7,090 nucleotides of DNA from Cyclobacteriaceae bacterium (GTDB lineage: Bacteria > Bacteroidota > Bacteroidia > Cytophagales > Cyclobacteriaceae). The translations under genes and the position numbers were made by a program. Below the pieces are notes generated by a model. It saw only the letters and a list, made by a program, of their open reading frames with translations, ran no database searches and had not been told where the DNA came from. This document shows positions 6,192 through 7,090 of the stretch, one piece after another (position 1 is the first letter of the stretch; each line of letters starts with the position of its first letter). The stretch covers positions 1 through 7,090 of the forward strand of contig JANQPK010000350.1 in NCBI GenBank assembly GCA_028289505.1, read 5' to 3'.

Positions 6192-7090
6192 TACAAGCCG
6201 GAAGCTACAGTATTTAGCCCTCTCTCTGCGATCAGCTTATGTCTCACTCCCAGCTTGCGGTAGCATTCAATTGGATCCAGGGCTCCTTCCGATCTCAATC
6301 TGGCCTCTTGTAATAGTGGTCTAAGATCTGTTCGATAACCGTGCTGCAAGATTTCTTGTGCCAGGGTTACATCGTTGCTTTGACGTGCCTGTTCTAAAGC
6401 GTTTTGGTCGACAATCAGTGCTTGTGCATAGGCAAGTCTGATGGCCTCCAGGCTTTGTATCAAGTCTTCCAGAGGATCCTTAAGGTTGTGACTGGCATCG
6501 ATCATCCAGGCCGGTTGAGGATTATGCTCAGGGATATTCACCAATTCATTAAAAATCAAAAACAACTGGTAGGGTTTGATGGCTCCAACCGTCAAATCAT
6601 CATCTCCGTATTTACTGTCATTAAAGTGGAATCCTCCCAATTTACCCTGCCAAAGCAGCGTAGCCACGATTTGCTCAATGTTGGTATTGGGCAGATGATG
6701 GCCCAGATCTACCAGGCAAAAGGCATTTTCACCACAAGCATTGGCCAACAGGTGAGAGGTGCCCCAATCCTGGATCACCGTACTGTAGAAACTGGGCTCG
6801 TAGGGTTTGTACTCGATAAATAGTTTCCAGTCCGATGGCATGTAAGAGTAGATCTCTTGTAGACTCTCCATAGTTCGTTGTAATGCCCTTCTAAAGTTTA
6901 ACTGACCGGGGAAGGAGGATCCATCCGCCAGCCATACGGTAAGACTCTTAGATCCCAGGGATACCCCTATGTCAATCACTTCCTTGTTGTGGTCTATCGC
7001 CAGGGCTCTGGTGGCATTGTCGGTATGGCATAGTGAGCCAAATTTATAGCTGTGCTGTTCCTGCTCTGATGGATCCTGGAAAGTATTGGA
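6191..7090 (-). CDS. rhaI: L-rhamnose isomerase, Pseudomonas stutzeri type, 5' end beyond the window
   Basis: The frame is open from the right edge (first codon 7090-7088) to a TAA at 6193-6191, giving 299 visible residues. It isomerises L-rhamnose to L-rhamnulose in the cytoplasm with Mn2+ or a similar metal. Numbering from the first visible residue, it carries HSYKFGSL (13-20), GSKSLTVWLADGS (46-58), FIEYKPYEP (91-99), LVDLGHHLPNTN (126-137), GFHFNDSKYGDDD (153-165) and WMIDASHN (195-202). E93, D128, H131, H155, D163 and D165 correspond, at a constant offset of 126, to the metal and active-site residues E219, D254, H257, H281, D289 and D291 as I recall them for the P. stutzeri enzyme; D198 is likely the D327 equivalent. 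This offset implies about 126 missing residues (near 380 bases) to the right. The GTG at 6979-6977 is internal, not a start, because the conserved family sequence continues upstream of it. Confidence 0.96.
   Translation of the reverse strand, partial: SNTFQDPSEQEQHSYKFGSLCHTDNATRALAIDHNKEVIDIGVSLGSKSLTVWLADGSSFPGQLNFRRALQRTMESLQEIYSYMPSDWKLFIEYKPYEPSFYSTVIQDWGTSHLLANACGENAFCLVDLGHHLPNTNIEQIVATLLWQGKLGGFHFNDSKYGDDDLTVGAIKPYQLFLIFNELVNIPEHNPQPAWMIDASHNLKDPLEDLIQSLEAIRLAYAQALIVDQNALEQARQSNDVTLAQEILQHGYRTDLRPLLQEARLRSEGALDPIECYRKLGVRHKLIAERGLNTVASGL

Noticed and set aside
6404..6823. A 139-codon plus-strand open frame antisense to rhaI
   Set aside because: It lies wholly inside the strongly conserved rhaI coding region, its translation resembles no family I know, and it is best explained as a shadow of the real gene.
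6977..6979. GTG as the start of a 262-residue rhamnose isomerase
   Set aside because: The same frame continues upstream to the window edge with conserved isomerase sequence (HSYKFGSL and CHTD), so the true start is outside the window.

Overview
The window looks like chromosomal DNA of a Bacteroidota bacterium, most likely of the Cytophagales type. This rests on moderate GC content, A-rich rather than Shine-Dalgarno-like stretches before most starts, and the gene repertoire: a Pseudomonas stutzeri-type L-rhamnose isomerase next to a short FGGY kinase, a DUF1593/Sde182-type exported protein, and a Tat-signal TIM-barrel epimerase. The lineage is inferred from these traits; no marker gene is present. 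The overall theme is carbohydrate catabolism, with two membrane carriers of unusual type.

Layout. (1) Positions 1-748, minus strand: the N-terminal 249 codons of an Nramp-related membrane protein that runs off the left edge. It appears to start with TTG and lacks the family's metal-binding motifs. (2) Positions 749-1059: a divergent intergenic region of about 310 bases with no convincing gene. It may hold a decayed coding remnant that ends exactly at the next start codon. (3) Positions 1060-3338, plus strand: a two-gene unit separated by 17 bases. It encodes a Tat-signal sugar isomerase/epimerase-like TIM-barrel protein and a secreted DUF1593 nucleoside-hydrolase-like protein with a C-terminal beta-sandwich-like domain. 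(4) Positions 3339-3410: a short convergent gap filled largely by a 7-bp tandem repeat whose last copy covers the stop codon of the minus-strand gene. (5) Positions 3411-7090, minus strand: an operon transcribed leftwards, rhaI (5' end off the right edge), then an FGGY kinase (rhaB), then an NCS1-like permease.

How the genes fit together. The minus-strand operon converts L-rhamnose to L-rhamnulose (RhaI) and then to L-rhamnulose-1-phosphate (kinase). The aldolase step is expected upstream of rhaI, outside the window. The third gene belongs to the purine/cytosine permease-like superfamily, but its position makes it a candidate sugar importer. The plus-strand pair would act outside the cytoplasm, plausibly on glycosides that feed this pathway, but no substrate can be read from the sequence. 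I found no mobile element, CRISPR array, tRNA, rRNA or defence system. The points most worth a second look are the two re-purposed-looking transporters.
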